NCBI RefSeq assembly: GCF_002752355.1
Contig: NZ_MRAV01000011.1
Coordinates: 372,001-436,000 of the forward strand
DNA from: Leucobacter sp. OLIS6
Lineage (GTDB): Bacteria > Actinomycetota > Actinomycetes > Actinomycetales > Microbacteriaceae
Direction of reading: 5' to 3'
DNA length: 64,000 bases
This document shows positions 7,472 to 17,000 of the stretch, in pieces (position 1 is the stretch's first letter; each line of letters begins with the position of its first letter). The notes beneath the pieces were generated by a model, which ran no database searches, was not told the DNA's origin, and saw only the letters and a program-made list of their open reading frames with translations. The position numbers and the translations under genes were made by a program.

Positions 7472-8563
7472 TCAGCGCATCGCGGTGAGTCCGATGCGCG
7501 GGAACAGGACCGGGAACGCTTTCAGGAGCCCGGGTACGAGGGCGCCGCTGTGGTCCGCGTCGGGGATCGCGAACCACGAGGTCTCGAACCCCGCATCGCG
7601 GGTGATCTGCGCGGCGAGCTGCGTCTGCTCCGTGAACTGGGCGTCCTGATCTCCTGCCGTGAACACCGCGACGTGTCCGGCGTAGCCGCCGGTGTTCTCC
7701 GCCGCTTTCGTCGCGGGCTTCGCGGCCTCATATGCGGCCTCGTCGCCGCGGAACACCTGCTGCAGCACCTCCTCGGGGAACTCCGTCCCCTGGTAGGACT
7801 CGCCGGACAGGCTGACGACGTTGCCCCACAGTTCGGGGTGCGCGAGGCCCCAGTCCAGTGCGCAGCCGCCACCGTTCGAGAAGCCCGCGATCGTCCAGGA
7901 CGATGCGTTCGAGAGGATTCGGAGGTGCGCCCGGGCCCAGCGCGGGATATCGGTGGTGAAGTACTCCTCGACGCCGCCGAAGGCGGCCGAGTCGACGCAG
8001 GCGGGGTTGTTGTCGACCGCGCCGAGCTGGTCGGCGACGATGACGATCGGAGCGAGGCCGTGGTGCTCCGCGGCGAGCCGGTCCATCGCCTCGCTGATCG
8101 GCCCGGGGTCCGGGGAACCGGGTTGCCCCATCATGAAGACGACGAAGGGCAGCGGCGGCGGATCCCGCGTCAGCGCGGCGGGCGGCAGGTAGAGCGACGC
8201 GGTGCGCGCGGCGAAACCGGCGGTCGACGGGATCTGGAGCGCGCCGTTCAAGGGCACGACCGCGCCGTGCTTCGGCAGGTCGGCCGGGGCGCGCCAGGTC
8301 CCCGCGATCGGGGCCGCGGGATCGGGGCCGGGCAGTGGAGCCGCGATCCGCACGGTCGCGCCCTGGGTCGTGGTGCCCGTCGCCCCGGCAGCCGGGGCGA
8401 CCCTGGTGAGCGTCTCGTGCACCGCGAACACGGCGACCAGCAGCAGGAGCACGAGCAGCAGCGAGAGCAGGTGGCCCCGGCGCGACCGGAGGCCGTGCGC
8501 TGCGATCGGGACGCCGAAGGGCGGCAGGATCCGAGGATCCTGCCGCCCTTCGAGTCGACGCAT
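7472..8563 (-). CDS. Exported or membrane-anchored alpha/beta hydrolase (esterase-like)
   Basis: The 363-residue protein carries a basic stretch (RSRRGH) and a hydrophobic segment (LLSLLLVLLLLVAVFAV) at about 27-48. An alpha/beta-hydrolase domain of the Esterase D/antigen-85 type follows. The nucleophile elbow is GFSNGG with Ser229, an acid lies in FTAGDQDAQF and the His is in DADHSG. An extracytoplasmic ester or lipid substrate is plausible. The ATG at 8563 is only 13 bases after the aminotransferase stop and a 36-base hairpin covers codons 5-16. No better start exists before the membrane segment, so the first codons form part of a terminator-like structure. Confidence 0.82.
   Translation of the reverse strand: MRRLEGRQDPRILPPFGVPIAAHGLRSRRGHLLSLLLVLLLLVAVFAVHETLTRVAPAAGATGTTTQGATVRIAAPLPGPDPAAPIAGTWRAPADLPKHGAVVPLNGALQIPSTAGFAARTASLYLPPAALTRDPPPLPFVVFMMGQPGSPDPGPISEAMDRLAAEHHGLAPIVIVADQLGAVDNNPACVDSAAFGGVEEYFTTDIPRWARAHLRILSNASSWTIAGFSNGGGCALDWGLAHPELWGNVVSLSGESYQGTEFPEEVLQQVFRGDEAAYEAAKPATKAAENTGGYAGHVAVFTAGDQDAQFTEQTQLAAQITRDAGFETSWFAIPDADHSGALVPGLLKAFPVLFPRIGLTAMR
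8516..8551. terminator. Perfect 17-bp hairpin at the aminotransferase-hydrolase junction
   Basis: GAAGGGCGGCAGGATCC (8516-8532) and its exact complement (8535-8551) are separated by two bases. The structure lies 25 bases after the aminotransferase stop in the transcribed (minus) direction, as expected for a terminator, but has no U tract. It also falls inside the first codons of the next gene, so it may attenuate or couple expression of the hydrolase. Confidence 0.65.
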
Positions 8564-8575
8564 GATGCGCTCGCG

Positions 8576-9781
8576 TCAGTTCGTGCCGAGCAGCTTCTGG
8601 ATGCGCTGGATGCCCTCGAGCAGTGCGTCGTCGCCGAGCGCGTAGCTGAAGCGCAGGAACCCGGACGGGCCGAAGGCCTCGCCGGGGACCGCAGCGACCT
8701 CTGCCCGATCGAGGATCAGGTCGGCCAGCTCGAGCGAGGTGGCCGGCGTGACGCCGTCGATCTCGCGCCCGAGCGCGCCCGCGACGTCGACGTAGGCGTA
8801 GAACGCGCCCTCGGGGGTCGGGGCGTGGAAGCCGTCGACCTTGTTGAGTTCGGCGATGATCGTCTTGCGGCGACGATCGAAGGCCTGGCGCATCTGCTCG
8901 ATCGGCTCCTGCGGGCCGTTCAGCGCCGCGACCGCCGCGCGCTGCGCGATGTTGTTGATGTTCGAGCTGAGGTGCGACTGGAGGTTCGCGGCGCCCTTGA
9001 TCACGTCCGCGGGGCCGAGCATCCAGCCGAGGCGCCAGCCGGTCATGGCGTAGGTCTTCGCGACGCCGTTCACCAGGATCGTGCGGTCGGCGAGCGCCGG
9101 AACGGCCTCGACGATCGAGACGGCGCGCACGCCGTCGTAGGTGAGGTTCTGGTAGATCTCGTCCGAGATGACCCAGAGGCCGTTGGCGTCGGCCCACTCG
9201 CCGATCGCCTTCGTCTCCTCGGGGGAGTAGACGGCGCCGGTCGGGTTCGAGGGGGACACGAAGAGCAGCACCTTGGTGCGATCCGTGCGCGCGGCCTCGA
9301 GCTGCTCGACGGTCACCTTGTAGCCCTGCTCGGAGCCTGCGAAGACCTCGACGGGCACGCCGTCGGCGAGGCGGATGGCCTCGGGGTAGGTGGTCCAGTA
9401 CGGCGCCGGGAGCAGGACCTCATCGCCCGGATCGAGCAGCGCCTGGAAGGACTCGTAGACGGCCTGCTTGCCGCCGTTCGTCACGATGATCTGCGAAGCG
9501 GGGATCTCGAGCCCGGAGTCGCGGAGCGTCTTGGCGGCGATCGCCTCGCGCAGCTCGGGGAGGCCCGCCGCCGCGGTGTAGCGGAAGTTCTTCGGGTCGT
9601 CGAGCGCGGCACGGGCCGCGTCGACGATGTGCGCGGGAGTCGCGAAATCGGGTTCGCCCGCGGCATAGCTGATGACGGGACGCCCCGCGGCCTGGAGGGC
9701 TTTCGCCTTCGCGTCGACCTTGAGCGTTGCGGACTCGGCGATGGCGCCGATCTTCTTTGAAAGACGGGAGATGTGGCTCAC
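8576..9781 (-). CDS. Class I PLP-dependent aminotransferase (aspartate aminotransferase-like)
   Basis: The 401-residue protein matches fold-type I aminotransferases of subgroup I-gamma throughout. It has [16 protein letters not shown] near the N-terminus, [17 protein letters not shown], and the PLP-phosphate and Schiff-base segment [17 protein letters not shown], in which the Lys near residue 240 binds PLP. The C-terminal substrate-carboxylate arginine motif is GFLRFSYAL. It transfers the amino group of aspartate (or another amino acid) to 2-oxoglutarate in the cytosol. It starts at GTG 9781. It lies upstream of, and divergent from, tRNA-Trp, as in many Microbacteriaceae. Confidence 0.93.
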   Translation of the reverse strand: MSHISRLSKKIGAIAESATLKVDAKAKALQAAGRPVISYAAGEPDFATPAHIVDAARAALDDPKNFRYTAAAGLPELREAIAAKTLRDSGLEIPASQIIVTNGGKQAVYESFQALLDPGDEVLLPAPYWTTYPEAIRLADGVPVEVFAGSEQGYKVTVEQLEAARTDRTKVLLFVSPSNPTGAVYSPEETKAIGEWADANGLWVISDEIYQNLTYDGVRAVSIVEAVPALADRTILVNGVAKTYAMTGWRLGWMLGPADVIKGAANLQSHLSSNINNIAQRAAVAALNGPQEPIEQMRQAFDRRRKTIIAELNKVDGFHAPTPEGAFYAYVDVAGALGREIDGVTPATSLELADLILDRAEVAAVPGEAFGPSGFLRFSYALGDDALLEGIQRIQKLLGTN

Positions 9782-9889
9782 GGTTCCATCCTACGGCGGA
9801 GGGGTGCGGTCCGTTCGCATGCGTTCGCTGGGAGAACCGGAACCGGGTCTCCGATCGGGGTGCGGCGCGCCCGGGATGACGGGGCCGCG

Positions 9890-9919
9890 TTCGACATCCG
9901 GGCGGTGATCCCGTAGACT
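9890..9919 (+). promoter_or_regulatory. Probable promoter of tRNA-Trp
   Basis: TTCGAC (9890-9895) and TAGACT (9914-9919) are separated by 18 bases and lie about 75 bases before the tRNA. The -10 matches the actinobacterial TAnnnT pattern. A second TTGACT at 9932 has no good -10 partner. Confidence 0.5.
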
Positions 9920-9993
9920 CATCAGCGGTAGTTGACTTCTGCCAGAATTTCCTATGCCCGAAGGGGTTGGGAATTCGGCGGTAAGCACTCCAT

Positions 9994-10069
9994 AGGGCGG
10001 TGGCGCAATTGGTAGCGCAGCGGTCTCCAAAACCGCAGGTTGCAGGTTCGAGTCCTGTCCGCCCTGCCA
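9994..10069 (+). tRNA. trpT: tRNA-Trp (anticodon CCA)
   Basis: A complete cloverleaf can be folded. The acceptor stem AGGGCGG pairs with CCGCCCT, the D arm contains GCGCAATTGGTAGCGC, and the anticodon stem GCGGT/ACCGC encloses the loop CTCCAAA with anticodon CCA (10027-10029). The T arm contains GGTTCGAGTCC. The 3' CCA is encoded at 10067-10069. The position before secE is the usual actinobacterial arrangement. Confidence 0.97.
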
Positions 10070-10124
10070 CACCTCGTCGCATCGCGGTCGCGAAAGCGAC
10101 GGGGCGATGAAAGGACGGGAATCC

Positions 10125-10397
10125 GTGAGCAGCAGTGAAATCGAAGAGTCCGGTGGCGGCCTCGTCGAGCGCGCGAAGGCCGATCGTGCCAAGCGCGGCT
10201 GGTTTGGTCGGATTCTCCTGTTCTTCCGGCAGGTCGTCGCTGAGCTGAAGAAGGTCGTCACGCCGACCCGCAAGGAGCTCATCAACTACACCCTCGTGGT
10301 GATCGGCTTCGTCGTCGTGATGATGGCGCTCGTCTGGGTGCTCGACCTCGCGGCGGGTGCGGCCACCCTGTTCATCTTCGGAACTCCGCTCAACTAG
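10125..10397 (+). CDS. secE: Preprotein translocase subunit SecE
   Basis: The 90-residue single-pass membrane protein ends with the SecE core: [46 protein letters not shown]. An amphipathic helix with KKVxxPTRKEL precedes one TM. A short polar N-terminus precedes it, as in other actinobacteria. SecE clamps SecY in the plasma-membrane translocon. The GTG start at 10125 has AAAGGA nine bases upstream; ATG 10107 is in frame but lacks such a site. The gene sits between tRNA-Trp and nusG, the standard order. Confidence 0.95.
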   Translation: MSSSEIEESGGGLVERAKADRAKRGWFGRILLFFRQVVAELKKVVTPTRKELINYTLVVIGFVVVMMALVWVLDLAAGAATLFIFGTPLN

Positions 10398-10446
10398 CGC
10401 TCCGATCCCAGAGATTTCGTTTTTCGCGAGAGAGCAAGAAAGTCAG

Positions 10447-11262
10447 ATGACGACCGAGAACAACACCCCCGAGTCCGACCTCGACGCTGCCCTCGACGCG
10501 CTGGCCCGCTCCGCCGACCCCGAGGCGGACGCCGTGGTCGAGGACGCGCTCGAGATCGACCAGCCGACCGAGGCTGATGCTGCTGCGGCCGCTATCGCCG
10601 AGTCCACTGCGGACGGCGAGGCCGCCGCGGACGCCGAAGCGGACTCCGAAGACCCCTACGCCGCGTTCAAGCGCGAGCTGCGGATCAAGCCGGGCAAGTG
10701 GTACGTCGTGCACAGCTACGCGGGCTACGAGCGCAAGGTCAAGTCGAACCTCTGGAACCGCCGCGAGACCATGGGCGCCGTCGATGACATCTTCGAGATC
10801 CAGGTCCCCATGGAAGAGGTCATGGAGGTCAAGAACGGTCAGCGCAAGATGGTGACCCGCGTGCGGATCCCCGGCTACGTGCTGGTCCGTATGCACCTCA
10901 ACGAGAACTCCTGGTCCGTCGTGCGTCACACCCCTGGTGTGACCGGCTTCGTCGGCAACGCGCACAACCCGGTTCCGCTGCGCTTCAAGGAAGCGTTCGA
11001 GATGCTGAAGAGCACCGTCGAGCTCGAGCCGGTCGCGACCGCCAAGGGCAAGGCCGCGGCCACCGCCGCCGCGCAGGGCAACGTCGAGATCGACTTCGAG
11101 GTCGGCGAGACCATCACCATCAAGTCGGGCTCCTTCGAGGGCCTGCCCGGCACGATCAGCGAGATCAACCCGGCGAGCGGCAAGCTCACCGTGCTCGTCT
11201 CCCTGTTCGAGCGCGAGACTCCGGTCGAGCTCAGCTTCGACCAGGTCACCAAGATGGTCTGA
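10447..11262 (+). CDS. nusG: Transcription termination/antitermination protein NusG
   Basis: The 271-residue protein has an acidic, Ala-rich N-terminal extension of about 75 residues, typical of actinobacterial NusG. The NGN domain follows ([18 protein letters not shown]...[30 protein letters not shown]), then a C-terminal KOW domain ([35 protein letters not shown]). It binds RNA polymerase and couples it to Rho or the ribosome. It is 49 bases downstream of secE, so the two are co-transcribed, and it is followed by a GC-rich terminator before rplK. Confidence 0.97.
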   Translation: MTTENNTPESDLDAALDALARSADPEADAVVEDALEIDQPTEADAAAAAIAESTADGEAAADAEADSEDPYAAFKRELRIKPGKWYVVHSYAGYERKVKSNLWNRRETMGAVDDIFEIQVPMEEVMEVKNGQRKMVTRVRIPGYVLVRMHLNENSWSVVRHTPGVTGFVGNAHNPVPLRFKEAFEMLKSTVELEPVATAKGKAAATAAAQGNVEIDFEVGETITIKSGSFEGLPGTISEINPASGKLTVLVSLFERETPVELSFDQVTKMV

Positions 11263-11282
11263 CCCTCGAGGTCCGCATTCCC

Positions 11283-11318
11283 CGAACGCCTCGCTGCTCC
11301 CGAGCAGCGGGGCGTTCG
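11283..11318 (+). terminator. Terminator-like hairpin after nusG
   Basis: Arms 11283-11299 (CGAACGCCTCGCTGCTC) and 11302-11318 pair at 16 of 17 positions, beginning 20 bases after the nusG stop. The trailing sequence has few T residues, so termination may be weak or partial. Confidence 0.7.
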
Positions 11319-11580
11319 CGTTCGTGGGCGACCCGGGGGTTGCAGGGGGATCGCCCGCGCTTCGGCGGCTCGCTAGGGTGCTCGGCGGTCTGGCTGCTGC
11401 CGATTGCCGCGGCCTCGCCAGCGCCCCCGATCCCTGCTAGACTGTTCTGGTTTGCGTCCGCGCGATCCTGCTTCCTCGAAGCGGTGAGCGCCGATGCGAA
11501 CCGCGCACCGCGTTCCGGAACGGCCGGAAGTCGCGGGAGAGCACGTGCGGAAGCGCGCGCGTTCGAGGAAAGGAAACATC
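11319..11580 (+). promoter_or_regulatory. rplKA leader with extended -10 promoter
   Basis: The nusG-rplK gap is 318 bases. After the hairpin I see an extended -10, TGCTAGACT (TAGACT at 11438-11443), with a weak -35 (TCGCCA-like) about 17 bases upstream. About 130 bases of leader then precede the rplK ATG, ending in a GAAAGGAAACATC ribosome site. No coding sequence is convincing here. Confidence 0.5.
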
Positions 11581-12012
11581 ATGGCAAAGGCCAAGAAGGT
11601 TACCGGTCTGATCAAGCTTCAGATCGCAGCCGGCGCCGCCAACCCCGCACCCCCCGTGGGTCCTGCGCTGGGTCAGCACGGCGTCAACATCATGGAATTC
11701 TGCAAGGCCTACAACGCGGCCACGGAATCCCAGCGGGGCAACATCGTCCCCGTCGAGATCACCGTTTACGAGGATCGTTCGTTCACGTTCGTCCTGAAGA
11801 CCCCGCCGGCCGCCGAGCTCCTGAAGAAGGCAGCTGGCGTGCAGAAGGGTTCGGGCACCCCGCACACCGTCAAGGTCGCGAAGGTCACCGCTGAGCAGGT
11901 TCGTCAGATCGCCGAGCAGAAGCAGGCCGATCTCAACGCGAACGACATCGACGCGGCTTCGAAGATCATCGCGGGCACCGCTCGCTCCATGGGCATCACG
12001 GTCGAAGGCTAA
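11581..12012 (+). CDS. rplK: 50S ribosomal protein L11
   Basis: The 143-residue protein is full length and collinear with L11. It has [20 protein letters not shown] at the start, the [22 protein letters not shown] loop involved in thiopeptide and RelA-linked function, and the C-terminal 23S rRNA-binding domain ending [11 protein letters not shown] clear GAAAGGAAAC ribosome site precedes the ATG. It forms an operon with rplA 11 bases downstream. Confidence 0.98.
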
Positions 12013-12023
12013 GGGGTACGGAA

Positions 12024-12713
12024 ATGGCACAGAAGTCCAAGGCGTACCGCGCCGCTGCCGAGAAGATCGAAGCAGGCAAGTTCTACTCCCCCGCCGAGGC
12101 CGTGGCCCTGGCGAAGGAGACCGGTTCCACCAAGACCGACTCGACCGTCGAGGTCGCCGTCAAGCTCGGTGTGGATCCCCGCAAGGCGGACCAGATGGTC
12201 CGCGGCACCGTCAGCCTGCCCCACGGCACCGGCAAGACGGCGCGCGTCATCGTGTTCGCGACCGGCCCCGCGGCTGAGGCGGCTCTCGCCGCCGGTGCCG
12301 ACGAGGTCGGCGGCGACGAGCTGATCGAGAAGGTGGCCGCTGGCTACACCGACTTCGACTCGGCCGTCTCGACCCCCGAGCTCATGGGCAAGGTCGGTCG
12401 TCTGGGTAAGGTGCTCGGCCCCCGCGGTCTGATGCCGAACCCCAAGACCGGCACCGTCACCCCGAACGCGGCTCAGGCCGTGACCGACATCAAGGGTGGC
12501 AAGATCGAGTTCCGCGTCGATAAGCACGCCAACGTGCACTTCATCGTCGGCAAGGCCTCGTTCTCGGCCGAGCAGCTGAACGACAACATCGCTTCGGTGC
12601 TCGAGGAGATCGTGCGTCTGAAGCCGGCGTCGTCGAAGGGCAAGTACCTGATCAAGGGTGCCGTCTCGACCACGTTCGGCCCGGGCATCCCGCTCGACGT
12701 CAACAACATCTGA
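12024..12713 (+). CDS. rplA: 50S ribosomal protein L1
   Basis: The 229-residue protein matches L1 end to end: [46 protein letters not shown] in domain I and [15 protein letters not shown] in domain II. The C-terminus [15 protein letters not shown]-like is intact. L1 binds 23S rRNA at the E-site stalk and in many bacteria represses its own operon by binding the mRNA leader. The gene follows rplK and is closed by a strong terminator. Confidence 0.98.
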   Translation: MAQKSKAYRAAAEKIEAGKFYSPAEAVALAKETGSTKTDSTVEVAVKLGVDPRKADQMVRGTVSLPHGTGKTARVIVFATGPAAEAALAAGADEVGGDELIEKVAAGYTDFDSAVSTPELMGKVGRLGKVLGPRGLMPNPKTGTVTPNAAQAVTDIKGGKIEFRVDKHANVHFIVGKASFSAEQLNDNIASVLEEIVRLKPASSKGKYLIKGAVSTTFGPGIPLDVNNI

Positions 12714-12745
12714 TCGAAGCGCGTCCGCAGGACGTGCGATCGGAA

Positions 12746-12788
12746 CCGGAGGCCCCGGCAGTTTCGACTGCCGGGGCCTCCGGCTTTT
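12746..12788 (+). terminator. Rho-independent terminator of rplKA
   Basis: A perfect 17-bp stem (12746-12762 with 12767-12783) closes on a TTCG tetraloop and is followed by CTTTT. It begins 33 bases after the rplA stop. This is the clearest intrinsic terminator in the window. Confidence 0.93.
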
Positions 12789-12877
12789 CCACAGATTGCC
12801 GGCGAGCGCTGCCGGACTCCCGATACCGTTTAATATGAGTTGATGATGTCTCGCATTCCCCCCTGCGGTCACGGACG

Positions 12878-14023
12878 GTGGCTGTCGTGAGCGCGCGCGC
12901 ATCGATCAATGCACCGGCGATCCCGGGGTTCAGCTACGTGCGGCCGCTGGGCGCCGGCGGCTTCGCGCAGGTGTTCCTCTACGAACAGGACATGCCTCGC
13001 CGTCTGGTCGCGATCAAGGTACTGAACGGGTCGGTCGCGGGCGACGGTGCCGGTGCCGAGCTGCGGGCGACGTTCGAGAGCGAGGCGGATGTGATGGCCC
13101 GCCTCAGCAGCCACCCCTCGGTGGTGTCGATCTACGAGGCGAGCATCTCACTCGAAGGGCACCCCTATCTCGCGATGGAGTTCTGCCCGGGCTCACTGGG
13201 CCAACTGACCAAGGGCAAGCCGGCACGGCTCGTCGACGTGCTCGACGCGGGCGTACGCATCGCCGGAGCGCTCGAGACGGCGCACCGTTCGGGGGTGCTG
13301 CACCGCGACATCAAACCGTCCAACGTGCTGCTCACGACCCTGGGCAAGCCCGCGCTGTCCGACTTCGGTATCGCGCACGTGCTGGGCGGCCGGCAGGCGG
13401 AGGGCGAGCTCGCGATGTCGATCCCGTGGTCCGCGCCCGAGGTCGTGCAGCTCGAGAGCAGCGGCAGCGTGGCGACGGAGGTGTGGTCGCTGGGGGCGAC
13501 CCTGTACTCGTTCGCCTCGGGGCGCTCGCCGTTCGAACTCGCGGATCGCGCGCAGAACACGCGTGCGAAGCTGTCCGAGCGGATCGCCAAGGCGGTCTAC
13601 CAGGGGATCCCGGGAGCGCAGGGCTACGAACACTTCGACGAGGTCATCGCGCGTGCCCTGCGGCGACTGCCGCACGAGCGCTACGCGTCGATGGCCGAGT
13701 TCGGCGAGGCGCTGCAGGCGCTGCAGCGCGCCTACGGCTTCGACGTCACTCCGCTCGAGGTGACTCCCGACGCCTGGGTGCCGCGCGCCGAATCGGTCGA
13801 GGCCGGCACTCGCGGCCCCGTGGTGACCTCGGTCGGCCGCGCGACCCGTGCCGAGGCTCGCGCCGAGATGCTTGCCCAGAAGCACGGTACTGACGACGAC
13901 GGCCTGCTGCTCGACCGGCCCGCTTCGCCGCTGCGCGCCGGGCTGATCGGCGCCGGCGCTGCGCTCGCGGGCGTCGCCGCGATCGCGGTCGTGGTGTGGG
14001 CGCTGACCGGTGGTGGCGGATGA
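12878..14023 (+). CDS. Membrane-anchored Ser/Thr protein kinase (PknB/PknD-like catalytic domain)
   Basis: The 381-residue protein has a complete Hanks-type kinase domain. It shows the glycine loop GAGGFAQV (about 25), the catalytic Lys in VAIKVL (about 45), the loop HRDIKPSN (about 142) and DFG (about 162). An APE-like SAPEVVQLE and EVWSLGATLYS follow. One TM near 353-376 ends the protein; there are no PASTA repeats or other sensor outside. A TAATAT element (12831-12836) could be its -10. It overlaps by four bases the gene for a giant anchored Ig/FN3 protein, which could be its extracellular partner. In context it probably phosphorylates T7SS-associated FHA or threonine-motif proteins. Confidence 0.93.
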   Translation: MAVVSARASINAPAIPGFSYVRPLGAGGFAQVFLYEQDMPRRLVAIKVLNGSVAGDGAGAELRATFESEADVMARLSSHPSVVSIYEASISLEGHPYLAMEFCPGSLGQLTKGKPARLVDVLDAGVRIAGALETAHRSGVLHRDIKPSNVLLTTLGKPALSDFGIAHVLGGRQAEGELAMSIPWSAPEVVQLESSGSVATEVWSLGATLYSFASGRSPFELADRAQNTRAKLSERIAKAVYQGIPGAQGYEHFDEVIARALRRLPHERYASMAEFGEALQALQRAYGFDVTPLEVTPDAWVPRAESVEAGTRGPVVTSVGRATRAEARAEMLAQKHGTDDDGLLLDRPASPLRAGLIGAGAALAGVAAIAVVVWALTGGGG

Positions 14024-17000
14024 CTTCGACGGTATCGGGCGAGCGGCGCGGTCCTCGCCGACTGCAGTGGTGGATCGCCGGCGGCGTCGTGACCGCGCTG
14101 GTCGCGACGGTCGCCGTGATCGCGAGCGGATACGACGCGAGGCAGACTCCGCGCGAGGAGCCCGGGGTCTGGGTCGCGCGCGAATCGGGCCAGTACGCCC
14201 GGGTGAACACCGATACCGGGGAGCTCGATCTCGTCCGCAAGGTCTCGGATCCGAGCGGGATCATCCAGAGCGGCGGCCGCGGCGCCGTGCTCTCGAACGG
14301 CAACGGCCGGGCCTGGAGTCTCGATCCCTCCAACCCGGTCGACCTCGACGTCAAGCCCGCGACGTCCGGCGGGGAGCAGGCCGCGACGTCGGCTCGACCG
14401 GCCTCGAACCAGTCCGCGCAGTCCCAGGATTCCGCGGATTCGGTGCGCATGCCCGAGGGCACGCGCGACATCGTGAGCGCCGGCCGCTTCGTCGCGATCC
14501 GGACCGAGTCCGGCGCCGTCTACGCGGGTGAACTCGCGCCGTCCGAAGCGGAGGAGCTCGGGGCGAACGCCGCAACCTCGAGCACTGCGGACACTGCGGA
14601 CCTGGAGCGGCGATTGTCGTCACTGGTCCGCGTCGACCCTTCCGGTGAGGGCCAGAAGAAGCCTTCCGCCGGAGCGGACGCGGGCTACCGCGCCACGGCG
14701 ATCACGCTGACCTCGGCGGGTGTGATCGGCGCATACTCCAGCGCCGACGGCTCGGTGCTCCGATTCGACATCGCCGCCGGCGAGCCCGTCGGGCGAGCCG
14801 ATCAAGTACCCGATGCGGCCAGGAAACTCCAGTCGCCGCAGCTCGCGCTGCTCGGCGACGACTGGGTGCTGCTCGACGGCGAGAGCGGGCGACTGTGGCG
14901 CTCGGGCGGCGGCGAGACCACGGTGAAGCTCGAGGGTTCCGGAGTGCTGCAGGGCAGCCTCGATCCCGATCAGCGGAAGCGGGTATCGGCCGGTGAACGC
15001 CGGAGCGGCCAGGACGCCGCGGTCGATGCGGTGCTCATCGCCGATACCGGCGGCCTGCTCGCGGTGTCCTCCGGCGGTACGGCGAAGCGCGTGCTGCAGG
15101 CGAGCGGGGCGCCGGCGCAGCCGACGGCGGTCGAGGGCGCGGTCTACGCGGCCTGGCTGGGGCAGCGCTCGGGCACGCTGTGGAACTCGAACGAGGGCGA
15201 CAAGCCGCTCGCGTTCGACGACGCCGCCCGCGAGTCCGGCGACCTCCAGCCGACCATCCGGAGCAACGGCTCCCGGGCCGTGCTCAACGAGACGCGCACG
15301 GGCATGCTCTGGACGCTGCCCGACGGCAAGCGGATCCCGCTCTCCCAGTGGAGCATCTCGGATCCGCCCAAGCAGGATCGCGGTTCGGTCGTCGTGACCG
15401 ACGTGACCGACCAGCAGCCGCCGACCGCGGTGAACGACACCTTCGGGGTGCGAGCCGGAGCATCGGCACCGCTCCCGGTCCTGCTCAACGACTTCGATCC
15501 CAACAAGCGCGACGTGCTGACGATCGTGCCGGACTCCCTCACCGCGAGCAGCCTGCCGAAGCCGTTCGGTTCGCTCGAGCTGATGCCCGACGGGCAGTCC
15601 CTCATGGTCCGCGTCGCCGCGAAGGCGAGCGGAACCGCGACCTTCACCTACCGGGTGACCGACGGCGCGCTGACCTCGAACCCGGCGACGGTGACCCTGC
15701 GGGTCGCGCCCGAGGCCGAGAACGCCGCGCCGGCGTGGTGCCCGGTCGACGGCTGCCGACGCGAGTGGCGGGTACCTCCGCTCGCCCCCGGCGGCACGCT
15801 CGTCGCCCCGCTGCTCGACGGCTGGGTCGATCCCGAGGGCGACGTGATGACCCTCACGAGCGTCGAGCCGCTGCGCAAGGAGGATCCGTTGCGCGCCATG
15901 GTGACCGCGGACGGTCGTCTCGCGCTGCGGCACACCGATCCCAACGCCGGAGCGGCCGAGATGACGCTCCGGGTCACCGTCACCGACAGCCGCGGCAAGC
16001 AGACCCGCAAGAACCTGGGCGTCTCGGTGCAGCCGGGTGCGGCGGCGGAGTTCACCGCGTCGGCCGCGACCGTGCGGGTCGCCCAGACCATGACCGTGCA
16101 GCCGCTCGAGCGGGTGGCGGGCGGTTCGGGCAGCTTCGCGCTGCTGGACGCGACCTCGCCGAGCCCCAATCTGCGCGTCACCCCGCACACGTCGAACGGC
16201 ACGATCGATCTGCAGGCCGCGCAGGCCGGCAGCACGACCGTCTCGGTGATGGTCCGCGATACGGCCACCGGTACCGAGGTCACGGGCCAGCTCCGCGTCA
16301 CGGCGACCCCGGCCGGTCCGCCGCTCGCGCTTCCCGAACTGCGCGCGTTCGTGCGCCCCCTCACCGACACGACCGTCGAGATCCTCGACGCGATCCCCGG
16401 CGCCGGGTCCCGCGCGCTCGCGGTGCAGAGTGCGAAGGCGGGCGGCGGAGAGCTCCAGGCCTCCGTGATCGACCACTCCAAGGTCCACGTGTCCGGCAGC
16501 ACCCCGGACGGGGCGCCCGGCCGCATCGGCGCGGTCGATGTCGCGGTGGCCGAGGGAAGCACGACCGCGACGGGCAAGCTGACCGTGTTCCAGGTCGCGG
16601 CGAACGCACCCTCGGGCGTGATCGCCGTCGCCGACACCGCGACCGTTCGCGCCGGTTCGGTGGTCGACATCCGCGTGCTCGACAACGATGTGGCCGCTCC
16701 GGGCGAGCGGCTGGTCCTGCAGCCCGAGATCGTCGGCTCGGGAACGAAGGGCGAGCTCGCGTTCGCCTCGGGCAACGTGCTCCGATACCTGGCGCCCAAG
16801 AAGCCCGGCACCTACCGGCTCAGCTACACCGCGTATGGCGCGAGCGATCCGACCTCCGGTGATGTCGGCGCCGTGATCGTGACCGTGCTGCCGACGGGAT
16901 CGAACCGCGACCCGCAGCCGGCGGCGCTCACCGCCCGAGTCGCAGCGGGTGCCACGGCCCAGGTGACGGTCCCGCTCTCGGGCGTCGACCCCGACGGCGA

